DNA of 50,221 bases from Opitutia bacterium (GTDB taxonomy: Bacteria > Verrucomicrobiota > Verrucomicrobiia > Opitutales > Opitutaceae). Both the position numbers and the translations under genes were made by a program. A model generated the notes under the pieces. That model did no database searches and was not told the DNA's origin. It saw only the letters and a list, made by a program, of their open reading frames with translations. Below, piece after piece: positions 16,875-26,259 of this stretch; position 1 is the first letter of the stretch; each line of letters starts with the position of its first letter. The stretch spans positions 1-50,221 of the forward strand of contig JACPPI010000008.1 of assembly GCA_016190985.1 (NCBI GenBank). Reading direction: 5' to 3'.

Positions 16875-18269
16875 TCAAGTGTGGATCGCCTTGCCGAGCG
16901 TGGCCAGGGCGGCTTCGCCGAGGGCCTCGGACAGCGTCGGGTGGGCGTGGATCGTGTGGTGGATCTCGTCGACTGTGGCCTCGAGGTTCATCGCCAGGCC
17001 ATATTCGGCGATGAGCTCCGTGGCCTCGTTGCCGATGATGTGCACGCCGTAGATCTCGCCGGTCTTCGCGTCGGCGATGACCTTGACGAAACCCTCGGTG
17101 TCGCCGGCCGCGACGGCCTTGCCGACCGCGGTGAACGGGAACTTGCCGACCTTGTAGTCGAGTTTCTTCTCCTTGGCCTGCTTCTCGGTCAGGCCCGTGC
17201 TGGCGACCTGTGGCTGGCAGTAGGTGCAGCCGGGGAAGATGCCGACCTGCTTCGGTTTGGCATGGCCGAACATGCCCTCGACCGCCTGGATGGCGCGGAA
17301 CGAGGCGACGTGCGCGAGCCACGGCGGGCCCTGGATGTCGCCGGCGGCGTAGATGCCGGGCGTGCTGGTCTGGTAATTCTGGTCAACCTTCACGAACCCG
17401 CGGTCGAGCTCGAGCTTCACCTTGGCCGAGGTCAGGCCGTCGAGCGCGGACGTGATGCCGATGGCGACGAGCACGGTCTCGACCTCTAGCTCGGTCTTGG
17501 CGCCGTCCTTCACGAGGTCGAGCTTCACGCTCTGGGCGCCGACGCGGATGTTCTCGCTCTTGGTGCCGGTGTGGATGACGATGCCCTGCTTGGTGAAGCT
17601 GCGTTCGAGGACCTTGCTGACTTCCTCGTCCTCGACCGGGAGCACCTGCGGCAGCATCTCGATCAGCGTGACCTTTGTGCCGAAAGCGTTGAAGAAATAG
17701 GCGAACTCCACGCCGATGGCGCCGGCGCCGATGATGGCCATCGTCTTCGGCGCGGTCTTGGCGGCGAGGGCCTCGCGGGAGGTCATCACGCGCGTGCCGT
17801 CGACCGGCAGGCCGGGAAGCGGGCGCGGCTTCTGGCCGGTGCAGAGGAGGATGTTTTTCGTGCGGAGAAATTTCCCCTTATGCTCGCCCGCCGTGATCTC
17901 GACCATGCCGGGGATGGTGACGGAGCCCTGGCCGACGAAGTAGCCGACCTTGTTCTTCTTGAAGAGGAACTCGACGCCCTTGGCCATCTGGGCCGCGACG
18001 CCGCGCGAACGCTCGATGACCCTGGCGAAATCGAACGACGCGCCCGTGACGCTCAGGCCGTAGCTGTCGGCCTTCTGGATGGTGCGGTAGAGCTCGGCGC
18101 TCTTGAGCAGGGCCTTGGTCGGGATGCAGCCCCAGTTGAGACAGGTGCCGCCGGCGCGCTCCAGTTCGATCACGGCGACCTTCTTGCCGAGCTGCCCGGC
18201 GCGGATCGCGCCGACGTAGCCGGCGGGGCCGCCGCCGATGATGACCAAGTCGTAGATGTCGTCTGCCAT
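16875..18269 (-). CDS. lpdA: dihydrolipoyl dehydrogenase (E3)
   Basis: 464 aa from ATG 18269, giving MADDIYDLVIIGGGPAGYVG with the FAD-binding GxGxxG at residues 12-17. The redox-active disulfide is GGTCLNWGCIPTK (C43, C48). The second dinucleotide motif IIGAGAIGVEFAYFF and the C-terminal HAHPTLSEA active-site base are present. It reoxidises lipoamide of 2-oxoacid dehydrogenases or the glycine cleavage system. No E1 or E2 genes are adjacent, so it is a shared or remote E3. Both flanks carry inverted-arm 8-nt repeat elements related to each other. Confidence 0.95.
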   Translation of the reverse strand: MADDIYDLVIIGGGPAGYVGAIRAGQLGKKVAVIELERAGGTCLNWGCIPTKALLKSAELYRTIQKADSYGLSVTGASFDFARVIERSRGVAAQMAKGVEFLFKKNKVGYFVGQGSVTIPGMVEITAGEHKGKFLRTKNILLCTGQKPRPLPGLPVDGTRVMTSREALAAKTAPKTMAIIGAGAIGVEFAYFFNAFGTKVTLIEMLPQVLPVEDEEVSKVLERSFTKQGIVIHTGTKSENIRVGAQSVKLDLVKDGAKTELEVETVLVAIGITSALDGLTSAKVKLELDRGFVKVDQNYQTSTPGIYAAGDIQGPPWLAHVASFRAIQAVEGMFGHAKPKQVGIFPGCTYCQPQVASTGLTEKQAKEKKLDYKVGKFPFTAVGKAVAAGDTEGFVKVIADAKTGEIYGVHIIGNEATELIAEYGLAMNLEATVDEIHHTIHAHPTLSEALGEAALATLGKAIHT

Positions 18270-18356
18270 GGAGGAAATTTGTGAACGGGCAAAGTCACTG
18301 TCCTCAGCTGTTCCGTCAAACGGAAAGTCTGTCCTTCGTCCCACGACCTGCTTTTA

Positions 18357-18434
18357 CCACGGATCGCACCGATGCCGATCCGGATTATACGGATTCAAGC
18401 CGCACCATCCGTGATTATCCGTGCAATCAGTGGT
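18357..18434. repeat. inverted-arm 8-nt repeat element upstream of lpdA
   Basis: The left arm begins ACCACGGATCGCACCGAT, the right arm ends CCGTGCAATCAGTGGT, and each arm is built of degenerate 8-nt steps around CGGAT. The unit is related to the one at 16645-16782, so lpdA is bracketed. Confidence 0.6.
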
Positions 18435-18462
18435 CAAGAACCACGACCGCCCAAGACATCGT

Positions 18463-18867
18463 TCAGATATCAATCACATCGTCCCGCCGGGCGGGCGGCT
18501 TGGCCGGCGGCTTCGGCGGCGTGAGCAGCCGCGTCATGATCAGGTTGGTCAGGCTGACGATCAGCGCGCCCCACAGCGCCGCCCCGAACCCCGACACGTG
18601 GAAGCCGTCCACCAGCCGGCCGGCGAAATAAAGCAGCACGGCGTTGATGAACCAGATGCCGATGCCAAGGGTGAGAATGATGAACGGCAGGGCGAACAGC
18701 ATCAGGATGGGTTTCACCACGACATTGAGGAAGCTGAGCAGCAGGACCACGGTGAGCAGGGTCAGGCCGGAATCGTAGCTGATGCCCGGCACGATCTTGG
18801 TGCTCAGCGCGACCCCGAGGGCCAGCACCAGCCACCGCACCAGCAGATTGACGAACGGATGGTTCAT
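18463..18867 (-). CDS. small four-helix membrane protein (phage-holin-family/YvlD-like)
   Basis: 134 aa from ATG 18867. Four hydrophobic helices (LVRWLVLALGVALSTKIVPG, LLTVVLLLSFLNVVVKPIL, LPFIILTLGIGIWFINAVLL and ALWGALIVSLTNLIM) match the short YvlD/phage-holin IV family membrane proteins. The tail PPKPPAKPPARR is proline/lysine rich and cytoplasmic. The precise function is unknown; in other bacteria the family is linked to envelope stress. It is divergent from the glycosyltransferase at 18911, with 43 bp between start codons, so a shared compact promoter region is likely. Confidence 0.82.
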   Translation of the reverse strand: MNHPFVNLLVRWLVLALGVALSTKIVPGISYDSGLTLLTVVLLLSFLNVVVKPILMLFALPFIILTLGIGIWFINAVLLYFAGRLVDGFHVSGFGAALWGALIVSLTNLIMTRLLTPPKPPAKPPARRDDVIDI

Positions 18868-18910
18868 TGAATGATGAAAAGAAACCTTTGCCGCGGCTTT
18901 TCGCGGAGCA

Positions 18911-19996
18911 ATGAAAATTCTCATCGTCCAGGACTACCTCCGCAGCGGCGGCACCGAGCGCCACTCGGTGTTCATGGCAACGGCCTTCGCCAAGGCCGGG
19001 CACGCCGTCACCCTCCTCACCTTCCGCCCGCGCGGCGTGCTGGAAATGAATGGCGAGCAGCAGCCCTTCGCCTTCCGCTCGCTGCAGCCCTTCGACACGC
19101 GGCTCGACTGGTTCGCGCCCGGCCTGCTGCGCGTGGCCGAGGAGTCCGCGCCCGACCTCGTGCTCTGCATGGGCCGCATGGCGAACTGCTACGCGGGCTT
19201 CATCCAGAGCCGGGTGCCCCGCGCCGCCGTCATCTGCACCATGCGCACCGGCAAGCTCCTGCCCTGGCTCTTTGTCCGCTCGCTGCGCCTGTGCCGCCAT
19301 GTCGTCGCCAACAGCCACGTCGCCAAGCGCGTGCTGACCGACGACCACGACATCCCCGCGCGCAAGATCACGGTCATCCACAACTCCATCCTGCGCTTCA
19401 CCGACGACACCGCGCCGCGCAACCTCGCGCTCCGCCGCTACCATGGCGCCAATCCCACCACGGTGGTAATGCTCAACGTCGCGATGTTCCGGCCCGAGAA
19501 AAACCAGCGCGAGCTCATCGAGCTGTGCGCAAAGCTGCCGGGCTATCTGGACTGGCAGCTCTGGCTGGCGGGCGCCGGCCCGGCGAAGGCAAAATGCGAG
19601 CGCCTCGCCCACGACCTCGGCCTCGGCCCGCGCGTGAAGTTCCTCGGCTACCAGTCCGACCCCACGCCGCTCTATCACGCCTCCGACCTCTCGGTGCTCG
19701 CCTCGCAAAGCGAATCGCTCTCCAACTTCCTCATTGAATCCCAACTCCACGGCCTGCCCGCCGTGGCCTACGACGTGGTGGGGGTCGGCGAGTGCTTCGT
19801 GCCCGACAAATCGGGCTGCCTCATCGCCAACCATGACCAGGCCGGCTTCGTCGCCGCCCTCGACCGGCTCATCCGCCAGCCGGCGGACCGCCAGCGCTTC
19901 GCCCGGCACGGGCGCGAGCACGCGGCGGCGAATTTCGTCCCCGAGCGGCAAATGCAGGCGCACCTGAATCTGTTCCGCGAGCTCACGAAGGGTTGA
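18911..19996 (+). CDS. glycosyltransferase family 4
   Basis: 361 aa, ATG 18911. A GT-B enzyme: the N-terminal MKILIVQDYLRSGGTERHSV (acceptor domain, gly-rich turn) is followed by VVANSHVAKRV and IHNSILRF at the hinge. The donor site has FRPEKNQRELI, KFLGYQSDP and SESLSNFLIESQLHGLPAVA, where the usual E-G-x-x-x-x-x-x-E motif reads E-S-L-S-N-F-L-I-E. It probably acts in surface polysaccharide or lipid glycosylation. It is not adjacent to other polysaccharide genes. A palindrome (20014-20039) follows the gene. Confidence 0.88.
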   Translation: MKILIVQDYLRSGGTERHSVFMATAFAKAGHAVTLLTFRPRGVLEMNGEQQPFAFRSLQPFDTRLDWFAPGLLRVAEESAPDLVLCMGRMANCYAGFIQSRVPRAAVICTMRTGKLLPWLFVRSLRLCRHVVANSHVAKRVLTDDHDIPARKITVIHNSILRFTDDTAPRNLALRRYHGANPTTVVMLNVAMFRPEKNQRELIELCAKLPGYLDWQLWLAGAGPAKAKCERLAHDLGLGPRVKFLGYQSDPTPLYHASDLSVLASQSESLSNFLIESQLHGLPAVAYDVVGVGECFVPDKSGCLIANHDQAGFVAALDRLIRQPADRQRFARHGREHAAANFVPERQMQAHLNLFRELTKG

Positions 19997-20013
19997 ACCG
20001 CCTCGCCCGGCAT

Positions 20014-20039
20014 CCTCCTGACAGCATTCTGTCAGCAGG
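20014..20039. promoter_or_regulatory. 11-bp palindrome just upstream of uvrA
   Basis: CTGACAG-CATT-CTGTCAG with outer pairs extending to 11 bp per arm and one mismatch. It lies between the glycosyltransferase stop and uvrA and could be an operator (uvrA is often SOS-regulated) or a hairpin ending the upstream transcript. No LexA gene or consensus for this phylum is available from the window. Confidence 0.4.
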
Positions 20040-20090
20040 TCCGCGTTGAAACCGGCGCGGGTTTGCGTTCCGCTCATTCGTCATCATTCA

Positions 20091-23000
20091 GTGCCTGCCG
20101 TGCCGCCCACCTCCGCCCCCGAGTCCATCCGCCTGCGCGGTGTCCGCCAGAACAACCTCAAGGGCTTCGACCTCGACCTGCCGCTGGGCAAATTCATCGT
20201 CGTCACGGGCCTGAGCGGTGCGGGCAAGTCCTCGCTGGTGTTTGACACGCTCCACGCCGAGGGCCAGCGGCGCTACGTCGAGACCTTCAGCGCCTACACC
20301 CGCCAGTTCCTCGAGCTGCTCGACAAGCCCAAGGTCGATTCGATCGAGAACATCCGGCCGTCCATCGCCATTGAGCAGTCCAACACGGTCAAGACCTCGC
20401 GCTCGACCGTCGGCACCATGACCGAGCTGACCGACTTCGCCAAGGTCTGGTTCAGCCACGTCGCCGAGTGTTTCGACCCCGCCACGGGCGAGAAGGTCGA
20501 CGACGACACCCCCGCCACGATCTGGGCGAAAACTCACGCCGCCCACCCGGCGGCCACGCTCCTGCTCTGCTTCCGCATCGCCAAGCCCGAAAACCTCAAG
20601 TGGACGGAGGTGCTCACCAGCATCAAGGGCCAGGGCTACACCCGCGTATTGGTCCAACGCTCAACGTCCAACGCTCAACGCCCAACATTCACTGATACTT
20701 CTGTCGAATTGCACAAGATCGACGACGCTCTGGCAGCCTTGGCGGGTTCGAAAGTTGGGCGTTCAAAGTTAAATGTTGAGCGTTGGGCGTTCCTTTTTGT
20801 CATCCAGGACCGCCTGGCCATCGTCGCCGACAGCAAGTCGCGCTTCCTCGAGGCCTGCGAAACCGCCCTGCACTTCGGGAAGGGCGAGGTCCACCTGTTT
20901 GCGCCGCAGAATCGCGACGAATGGCGCGCGAGTTCTGCGGACGCATCCCGGGCGGCGAGCACGCCGCAACGGGACGGCTCTCAACCATTCCCCCCCGCCG
21001 GCCATTACTCGCGCGGCCTGCATTCGCCCAAGACCGGCCGCACTTTCCGCGCCGCCTCGCCGGGCCTGTTTTCCTTCAACTCGCCGCTCGGCGCCTGCCC
21101 GAGATGCCGGGGCTTCGGCCGCGTCATCGACATCGACTACCGCCTCGCCATCCCCGACCATTCCGTGTCGATCGACGACGGCGCCATCCGGCCGTGGGAG
21201 GGCGAGATCTACGGCGAGTCCAAGAAGGATCTGCTCAAGTTCACCCGCAAGCTCGGCATCCCGACCGCCATTCCCTTCGCGGCCATGTCACCGGAGCACA
21301 AGGCCTTCGTCATCGACGGCTCGCCGGGCTACGATGGGCAGACCAAACGCTGGCCGAAATACTGGTATGGGCTGAAGGGATTTTTCCGCTGGATGGAGAA
21401 GACGACCTACAAGATGCACGTGCGGGTCTTCCTCTCGCGCTACCGCGCCTACAACTCCTGCCCCGACTGCCACGGCGCCCGCCTCCAGCCCGACGCGCTC
21501 TGCTGGCAATGGCGCGGCTGCACTCTGCCCCAGCTCTACCAACTCCCGATCAGCGAACTGCTGGCCATGGTTCAATCTTGTGGGAGCGGGCTTGCTCGCG
21601 ACAACGTGGCATCAGCCCACAGCGCGTCCATCGCCCACGATTCCATCGTCACCCGCCTCCGCTACCTCGCCCAGGTCGGCCTCGGCTACCTGACGCTCGA
21701 CCGCAGCTCCCGCACGCTTTCCGGCGGCGAGGTCCAGCGCGTCAACCTCACCTCCTGCCTCGGCACCTCGCTGGTCGACACGCTGTTCGTCCTCGACGAG
21801 CCCTCCGTCGGCCTGCATCCGCGCGACATCGACCGCCTGCTCGGCATCATCCGCACGCTCACCGACGCCGGCAACACCGTCGTCGTCGTCGAGCACGACG
21901 AGGCGATGATCCGCGCCGCCGACCACGTGATCGAGGTCGGCCCCGAGCCCGGCGCGCGCGGCGGCCACATCGTGTTCCAAGGCACGGTCGGCGGCATGCT
22001 CGCCTCGCCCGGGAGCATCACCGGCGCCTACTTCTCCGGCCGCCAGCGCATCGACGCGCCCGCCCAGCGCCGCCCGGCGCCTAAGCACTGGCTTAATTTC
22101 AAGAACGCCACCAAGCACAACGTCCGAAACCTGTCCTTCCGCCTGCCCCTGCAGCGCTTCGTCTGCCTCTCGGGCGTCTCCGGTTCCGGCAAGTCCACTC
22201 TCCTCGACAACGTCATCTGCCAGGGCCTGCTTACCCAGCGCAGCCTGATGACCGAGGACCCGGCCGAGATCGAGGCGATCAGGTCCGGCCTCGCCTTCTC
22301 CGAGGTCGTGCTGGTCGACCAGTCGCCGCTGAGCCGCACACCGCGTTCCAACCCCGCCCTCTACTGCGAGGCCTGGGAGCTGATCCGCGAGCTCTACGCC
22401 ACCGTGCCCGCCGCCCAGGAGGCCGGCTTCACGGCCTCCAGCTTCTCCTTCAACAGCGGCGACGGCCGCTGCGACAACTGCCAGGGCCTCGGCAGCGAGC
22501 GCGTCGAGATGCAGTTCCTCTCCGATGTCTTCGTGCCCTGCCCCATCTGCGAAGGTCGGCGCTTCAAGCCCGAGGTGCTGGCCGTCACCTGGAACGGGCA
22601 CTCCGTCGCGGACCTCCTGGCCACGACCGTCGGCGACTCGCTGCCCATATTTTCCGCTCACCCCGAGATTCACCGCCGGCTCGCCGCGCTCGACGAAGTC
22701 GGCCTCGGTTACCTGCCGCTCGGCCAGCCGCTCAACACCCTCTCCGGCGGTGAATCGCAAAGGCTGAAACTGGTCAGATATCTGTCCGATTACGCTGGCG
22801 AGGATATCCAATCCAAAATCGAGAATCCAAAATCGGAAATCCCGGCAGGGGCCCTGCTCCTCCTCGACGAGCCCACCACCGGCCTGCACCGCCACGACGT
22901 GAAGCGCCTGCTGGCCGTGCTGCAGCGCATCGTCGACCGCGGCCACAGCATCGTCGTCATCGAGCACAACCTCGACGTGCTGAAATCCGCCGACTGGGTC

Positions 23001-26000
23001 CTCGAGGTCGGCCCCGAGGCCGGCGCCGACGGCGGCCGGATCGTCGCCGAAGGCCCGCCCGAGGCCCTCGCCCGCGCCGCCACGGCCACCTCGCCCTTCC
23101 TGCGCGCCGCCTTGGAGGTTGGTAGTCTATTAGATGACCAACCGGCCTTGGCCGCCGCCGAAGAGGCCGCGCCCTATCAGGCCGGTCTCGCGCTGGTGCC
23201 GGGTGAGCTGACCGTGCTCGGCGCCCGCGAGAACAACCTCAAGAACATCTCCGTCTCCATCCCGCACTGGCAGCTCTCCGTCGTCACCGGCGTGTCCGGC
23301 TCGGGCAAGTCCACCCTGGCCTTCGACATCATCTTCGCCGAGGGCCAGCGGCGCTTCATGGAATCCATGTCGCCCTACGCCCGGCAGTTCGTCGAGCAGC
23401 TGCCCCGGCCCGACATCGACCGCCTCAATGGCATCCCGCCGACCGTGGCCATCGAGCAGCGCGTCACCCGCGGCTCCCGCAAATCCACCGTCGCGACCAT
23501 CACCGAGGTCGCCCAATACCTCCGCCTCCTCTACGCCCGCCTCGGCGTCCAGCACCACCCCGAGACCGGCCGGGCCGTCACGCCTCTTTCCCCGAGCCGG
23601 CTCCGCCAGCTGCTCGACAAGATCCTCGCCACGCCCAAGGCGAGAAAAGCCAAGCATCTCTACCTGTGCGCGCCGCTCATCCGCAGCCGCAAGGGCCACC
23701 ACGAGCCCATCGCCAGGTGGATCGGCAAACAGGGCTACGAACTGATGCGCGCCGACGGCCGCCTGCTGCGGGTGGACACCTTCCAGAAACTCGACCGCTA
23801 CAAGGAACACGACATTGAAGTGGTGGTGGCTGACTTAAAATCAGCCACACCCACTTCACCCTCCGTAGCCTTGGCGAAGGAGGGCCGCTCCCGCAGCCGG
23901 CAAATTCACGATGCCTTGGCCCTGGCCCTCCAGCTCGGCAAGGGCGCTTGCTTCCTGCTCACGCCCGGCGGTGAGGTGCTGTCCTGGTTCTCGACCACCC
24001 GCACCGACATCGACAGCGGCGAGTCCTTCCCGGAACTCGACCCGAAACATTTCTCCTTCAACTCGCCGAAGGGCTGGTGCCCGACCTGCCGCGGCCACGG
24101 CCGCATCTACGAATGGATGCTGGCGCCCGACGGGGACGACGAGCGTTCCGACGAGGTGGCCGATGCATTGCGCGCCTTCGACCACGACGAAGTCTCCGCG
24201 CACGGCAAAGCCTGTCCCACCTGTCATGGCGAGCGCCTCAGCCGCATCGCCCGCGCCGTGCGGCTGCCGCTGCGACCAGGCGCCAAGTGTTCGACTCTCA
24301 ACCCTCAGCTCTCAACCTTCAACTCTGGCAGCATCTCCCTGCCCGAGCTGACCAAGCTCACGCCCGACGACCTGCTCGCGGCATTGCGCAACCTCCAGCT
24401 CGAAGCCCGCGGCAAGCTCATCACCCAGGACATCGTCCCGCAGATCGAGGAGCGCCTGCGCTTCCTCGGCGAGGTCGGCCTCGACTACCTGCAGCTCGAC
24501 CGTCCCACCGAGACGCTCTCCGGCGGCGAGGCCCAGCGCATCCGGCTCGCCGCCCAGCTCGGCTCGAACCTCTCCGGCGTCCTCTATGTGCTCGACGAGC
24601 CGTCCATCGGCCTCCACGCCCGCGACAACGACCGGCTGGTCGACACGCTCCTCTCGCTCCGCGACAAGGGCAACACGGTGCTCGTCGTCGAGCACGACGA
24701 CGTCGTCATGGAGCGCGCCGACCGCATCATCGACCTCGGCCCCGGCGCCGGCATCCACGGCGGCGCCGTGCTGGCCAACGAAAGCCCCGCCGGCATCAAG
24801 CGCAACGCCTCGTCGCTGACCGGGCTGTTCCTGAACAAGGGCATCGCGCATCCTCTGCGCGGCATGTATCGGCCTCTTCATTGTGGGAGCGAGCTTGCTC
24901 GCGACAAGACCGGCAGGAAGTCGCGAACAAGCTCGCTCCCACAGAAAGACACCCACCCCGAATGGCTCGAACTGACCGGCGTCAATTTCCGCAATCTCCA
25001 CGACCAGACTCTGCGCCTTCCCCTGGGCCGCCTCACCATGGTCTGCGGCCCAAGCGGGGCCGGCAAGTCCACCCTCTTCCGCGACATCCTGCATCCGGCC
25101 GTGGCCGCGGCAATCAAAGCCAAGAAGGCCAAGCTCGCCGGCAAAGACTTCGTCAGGTTCTCAAAGTTCGAGTCCGACAGCTCTCAACCCTCAACCCTTT
25201 TGCCTGGCGACGGCCAGCACAAATACCGGGCCGGCAGCAGCCAACAACGGCACAACTCTCAACTGCCGTTCGCCGAGCTGCGCTCGGCGAACGGCTTCCG
25301 CACCGTCGTCGAGGTCGACCAGTCCCCCATCGGCAAGACGCCCCGCTCCACCCCGGCCACCTACCTCGGCATCTTCGACCTCATCCGCTCGTTTTTCGCG
25401 TCGCTGCCCGAGGCCAAGATGCGCGGCTACAGCGCCGGCCGCTTCTCGTTCAACACCGCCGGCGGCCGCTGCGAGACCTGCGCCGGCGCCGGCCGCATCA
25501 AGCTCGAGATGGCGTTCATGCCCGACTCCTACCTGCCCTGCGACGCCTGCGGCGGCTCGCGCTTCGGCCCCGAACTCGCCGACATCGCCTGGAAAGACAA
25601 GACCATCGGCGAGGTGCTGAAGCTGTCGTTCGACGAGGCGGCGGTGTTCTTCGACTTCCACTCGCAGCTCGCGCAGGTGTGCCGGCTGATGGTCGACTGC
25701 GGCCTGGGCTACATGACGCTCGGCCAGAGCAGCCCCTCGCTCTCCGGCGGCGAGGCCCAGCGCCTCAAGCTTGTCACGGAACTCGCCAGAGGCCTGGCCA
25801 CCTACCAGGAGCGCTCGCACAATATCGCCGTGCGCAACCTCTACCTGCTGGAGGAACCGACCATCGGCCTCCACCTCAGCGACTGCGAGAAGCTCATCCG
25901 CGTGCTGCACAGCCTCGTGGACCAGGGCCACACCGTCGTCGTCATCGAACACCACCTCGACCTGCTCGCCGAGGCCGACTACATCGTCGAACTCGGGCCC

Positions 26001-26111
26001 AACGGCGGACCCGGCGGCGGCGAGATCATGTATCAGGGTCCCCTCGCCGGCCTGCTGAAATTGAAAAATAGCCCGACAGCTCCATATTTGCGCAATAAGC
26101 TGAAAGCGTAA
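20091..26111 (+). CDS. uvrA: double-length excinuclease ABC subunit UvrA
   Basis: About 2006 aa, twice the usual 940. It recognises damaged DNA and loads UvrB in nucleotide excision repair. Four ABC modules are present. Walker A motifs lie near 20208, 22174, 23290 and 25045. Four LSGGE signatures lie near 21718, 22741, 24519 and 25741, each with a Walker B ([27 protein letters not shown], and LEEPTIGLH in the last). Zinc-type CxxC pairs occur in both halves (CPRC...CPDC, CDNC...CPIC, CPTC...CPTC, CETC...CDAC). This is a head-to-tail UvrA fused in one frame, as in Chlamydiae. At least seven repeat tracts are translated within it without breaking the frame. Start uncertain: GTG 20091 or TTG 20046. 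Confidence 0.92.
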   Translation: MPAVPPTSAPESIRLRGVRQNNLKGFDLDLPLGKFIVVTGLSGAGKSSLVFDTLHAEGQRRYVETFSAYTRQFLELLDKPKVDSIENIRPSIAIEQSNTVKTSRSTVGTMTELTDFAKVWFSHVAECFDPATGEKVDDDTPATIWAKTHAAHPAATLLLCFRIAKPENLKWTEVLTSIKGQGYTRVLVQRSTSNAQRPTFTDTSVELHKIDDALAALAGSKVGRSKLNVERWAFLFVIQDRLAIVADSKSRFLEACETALHFGKGEVHLFAPQNRDEWRASSADASRAASTPQRDGSQPFPPAGHYSRGLHSPKTGRTFRAASPGLFSFNSPLGACPRCRGFGRVIDIDYRLAIPDHSVSIDDGAIRPWEGEIYGESKKDLLKFTRKLGIPTAIPFAAMSPEHKAFVIDGSPGYDGQTKRWPKYWYGLKGFFRWMEKTTYKMHVRVFLSRYRAYNSCPDCHGARLQPDALCWQWRGCTLPQLYQLPISELLAMVQSCGSGLARDNVASAHSASIAHDSIVTRLRYLAQVGLGYLTLDRSSRTLSGGEVQRVNLTSCLGTSLVDTLFVLDEPSVGLHPRDIDRLLGIIRTLTDAGNTVVVVEHDEAMIRAADHVIEVGPEPGARGGHIVFQGTVGGMLASPGSITGAYFSGRQRIDAPAQRRPAPKHWLNFKNATKHNVRNLSFRLPLQRFVCLSGVSGSGKSTLLDNVICQGLLTQRSLMTEDPAEIEAIRSGLAFSEVVLVDQSPLSRTPRSNPALYCEAWELIRELYATVPAAQEAGFTASSFSFNSGDGRCDNCQGLGSERVEMQFLSDVFVPCPICEGRRFKPEVLAVTWNGHSVADLLATTVGDSLPIFSAHPEIHRRLAALDEVGLGYLPLGQPLNTLSGGESQRLKLVRYLSDYAGEDIQSKIENPKSEIPAGALLLLDEPTTGLHRHDVKRLLAVLQRIVDRGHSIVVIEHNLDVLKSADWVLEVGPEAGADGGRIVAEGPPEALARAATATSPFLRAALEVGSLLDDQPALAAAEEAAPYQAGLALVPGELTVLGARENNLKNISVSIPHWQLSVVTGVSGSGKSTLAFDIIFAEGQRRFMESMSPYARQFVEQLPRPDIDRLNGIPPTVAIEQRVTRGSRKSTVATITEVAQYLRLLYARLGVQHHPETGRAVTPLSPSRLRQLLDKILATPKARKAKHLYLCAPLIRSRKGHHEPIARWIGKQGYELMRADGRLLRVDTFQKLDRYKEHDIEVVVADLKSATPTSPSVALAKEGRSRSRQIHDALALALQLGKGACFLLTPGGEVLSWFSTTRTDIDSGESFPELDPKHFSFNSPKGWCPTCRGHGRIYEWMLAPDGDDERSDEVADALRAFDHDEVSAHGKACPTCHGERLSRIARAVRLPLRPGAKCSTLNPQLSTFNSGSISLPELTKLTPDDLLAALRNLQLEARGKLITQDIVPQIEERLRFLGEVGLDYLQLDRPTETLSGGEAQRIRLAAQLGSNLSGVLYVLDEPSIGLHARDNDRLVDTLLSLRDKGNTVLVVEHDDVVMERADRIIDLGPGAGIHGGAVLANESPAGIKRNASSLTGLFLNKGIAHPLRGMYRPLHCGSELARDKTGRKSRTSSLPQKDTHPEWLELTGVNFRNLHDQTLRLPLGRLTMVCGPSGAGKSTLFRDILHPAVAAAIKAKKAKLAGKDFVRFSKFESDSSQPSTLLPGDGQHKYRAGSSQQRHNSQLPFAELRSANGFRTVVEVDQSPIGKTPRSTPATYLGIFDLIRSFFASLPEAKMRGYSAGRFSFNTAGGRCETCAGAGRIKLEMAFMPDSYLPCDACGGSRFGPELADIAWKDKTIGEVLKLSFDEAAVFFDFHSQLAQVCRLMVDCGLGYMTLGQSSPSLSGGEAQRLKLVTELARGLATYQERSHNIAVRNLYLLEEPTIGLHLSDCEKLIRVLHSLVDQGHTVVVIEHHLDLLAEADYIVELGPNGGPGGGEIMYQGPLAGLLKLKNSPTAPYLRNKLKA
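20655..20793 (+). repeat. inverted-arm heptanucleotide repeat translated in uvrA
   Basis: The left arm 20655-20689 has five 7-nt units (CAACGCT, CAACGTC, CAACGCT, CAACGCC, CAACATT). The right arm 20751-20793 carries the same type of units on the opposite strand. The 20 codons between them (ELHKIDDAL region) look like native UvrA. Both arms are translated in frame. Confidence 0.8.
21579..21603 (+). repeat. single GTGGGAGCGGGCTTGCTCGCG REP unit translated in uvrA
   Basis: The stem GAGCGGGC/GCTCGCG follows a TGTGG head. It encodes CGSGLARDN in UvrA. It is close or identical in sequence to a REP unit abundant in Pseudomonas genomes. Confidence 0.75.
22804..22845 (+). repeat. heptanucleotide tandem repeat translated in uvrA
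   Basis: Six 7-nt steps: ATATCCA, ATCCAAA, ATCGAGA, ATCCAAA, ATCGGAA, ATCCCGG. They encode the hydrophilic [13 protein letters not shown] stretch between the second LSGGE signature and Walker B. Confidence 0.75.
23826..23883 (+). repeat. palindrome plus CCTTGGCGAAGG repeat translated in uvrA
   Basis: The arms GTGGCTGA (23826-23833) and TCAGCCAC (23841-23848) are followed by the repeat CTCCGTAGCCTTGGCGAAGG (23861-23880) of the family at 13310-13335. They encode the [15 protein letters not shown] segment. Confidence 0.65.
24297..24324 (+). repeat. heptanucleotide tandem repeat translated in uvrA
   Basis: Four 7-nt units: CTCAACC, CTCAGCT, CTCAACC, TTCAACT. They encode [11 protein letters not shown], a low-complexity stretch foreign to UvrA. 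Confidence 0.7.
24882..24943 (+). repeat. inverted REP pair translated in uvrA
   Basis: TGTGGGAGCGAGCTTGCTCG at the left and its inverted counterpart ending GCTCGCTCCCACA at the right enclose a 62-bp BIME-like unit. It encodes [20 protein letters not shown] in the linker before the fourth ATPase module. Confidence 0.8.
25181..25295 (+). repeat. heptad tract and 14-bp perfect hairpin translated in uvrA
   Basis: CTCTCAA-CCCTCAA-CCCTTTT lies at 25181-25201, with further CAACTCTCAACT-type sequence up to 25264. A 14-bp perfect stem with a 3-nt loop follows (25265-25278 with 25282-25295, GCCGTTCGCCGAGC). It is translated as a low-complexity stretch, then [12 protein letters not shown]. Confidence 0.7.
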
Positions 26112-26259
26112 GCGCAGCCCGCTTGCCGGGCCATAGCTCCGCAGGAGCGACGGCGGGACCGCTCCCTGCCTCCGCGAGAAACTGGCAAGGCAGCGCCCAA
26201 TTCCGGCTTCCGTCGGGAGCCCGTTTGTGAGAATAATGCGTCAAACAACCCCCTACCCC

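Noticed and set aside
21579-24943. Contaminating Pseudomonas DNA, suggested by the REP sequences
   Set aside because: The units are embedded in frame in a PVC-type double UvrA and the surrounding sequence is continuous and uniform in composition.
20091-26111. Two adjacent uvrA genes or a frameshifted pair
   Set aside because: The frame is continuous through the junction between the second and third ATPase modules (around 23100-23200) with no stop or start signal, and double UvrA is known in Chlamydiae.
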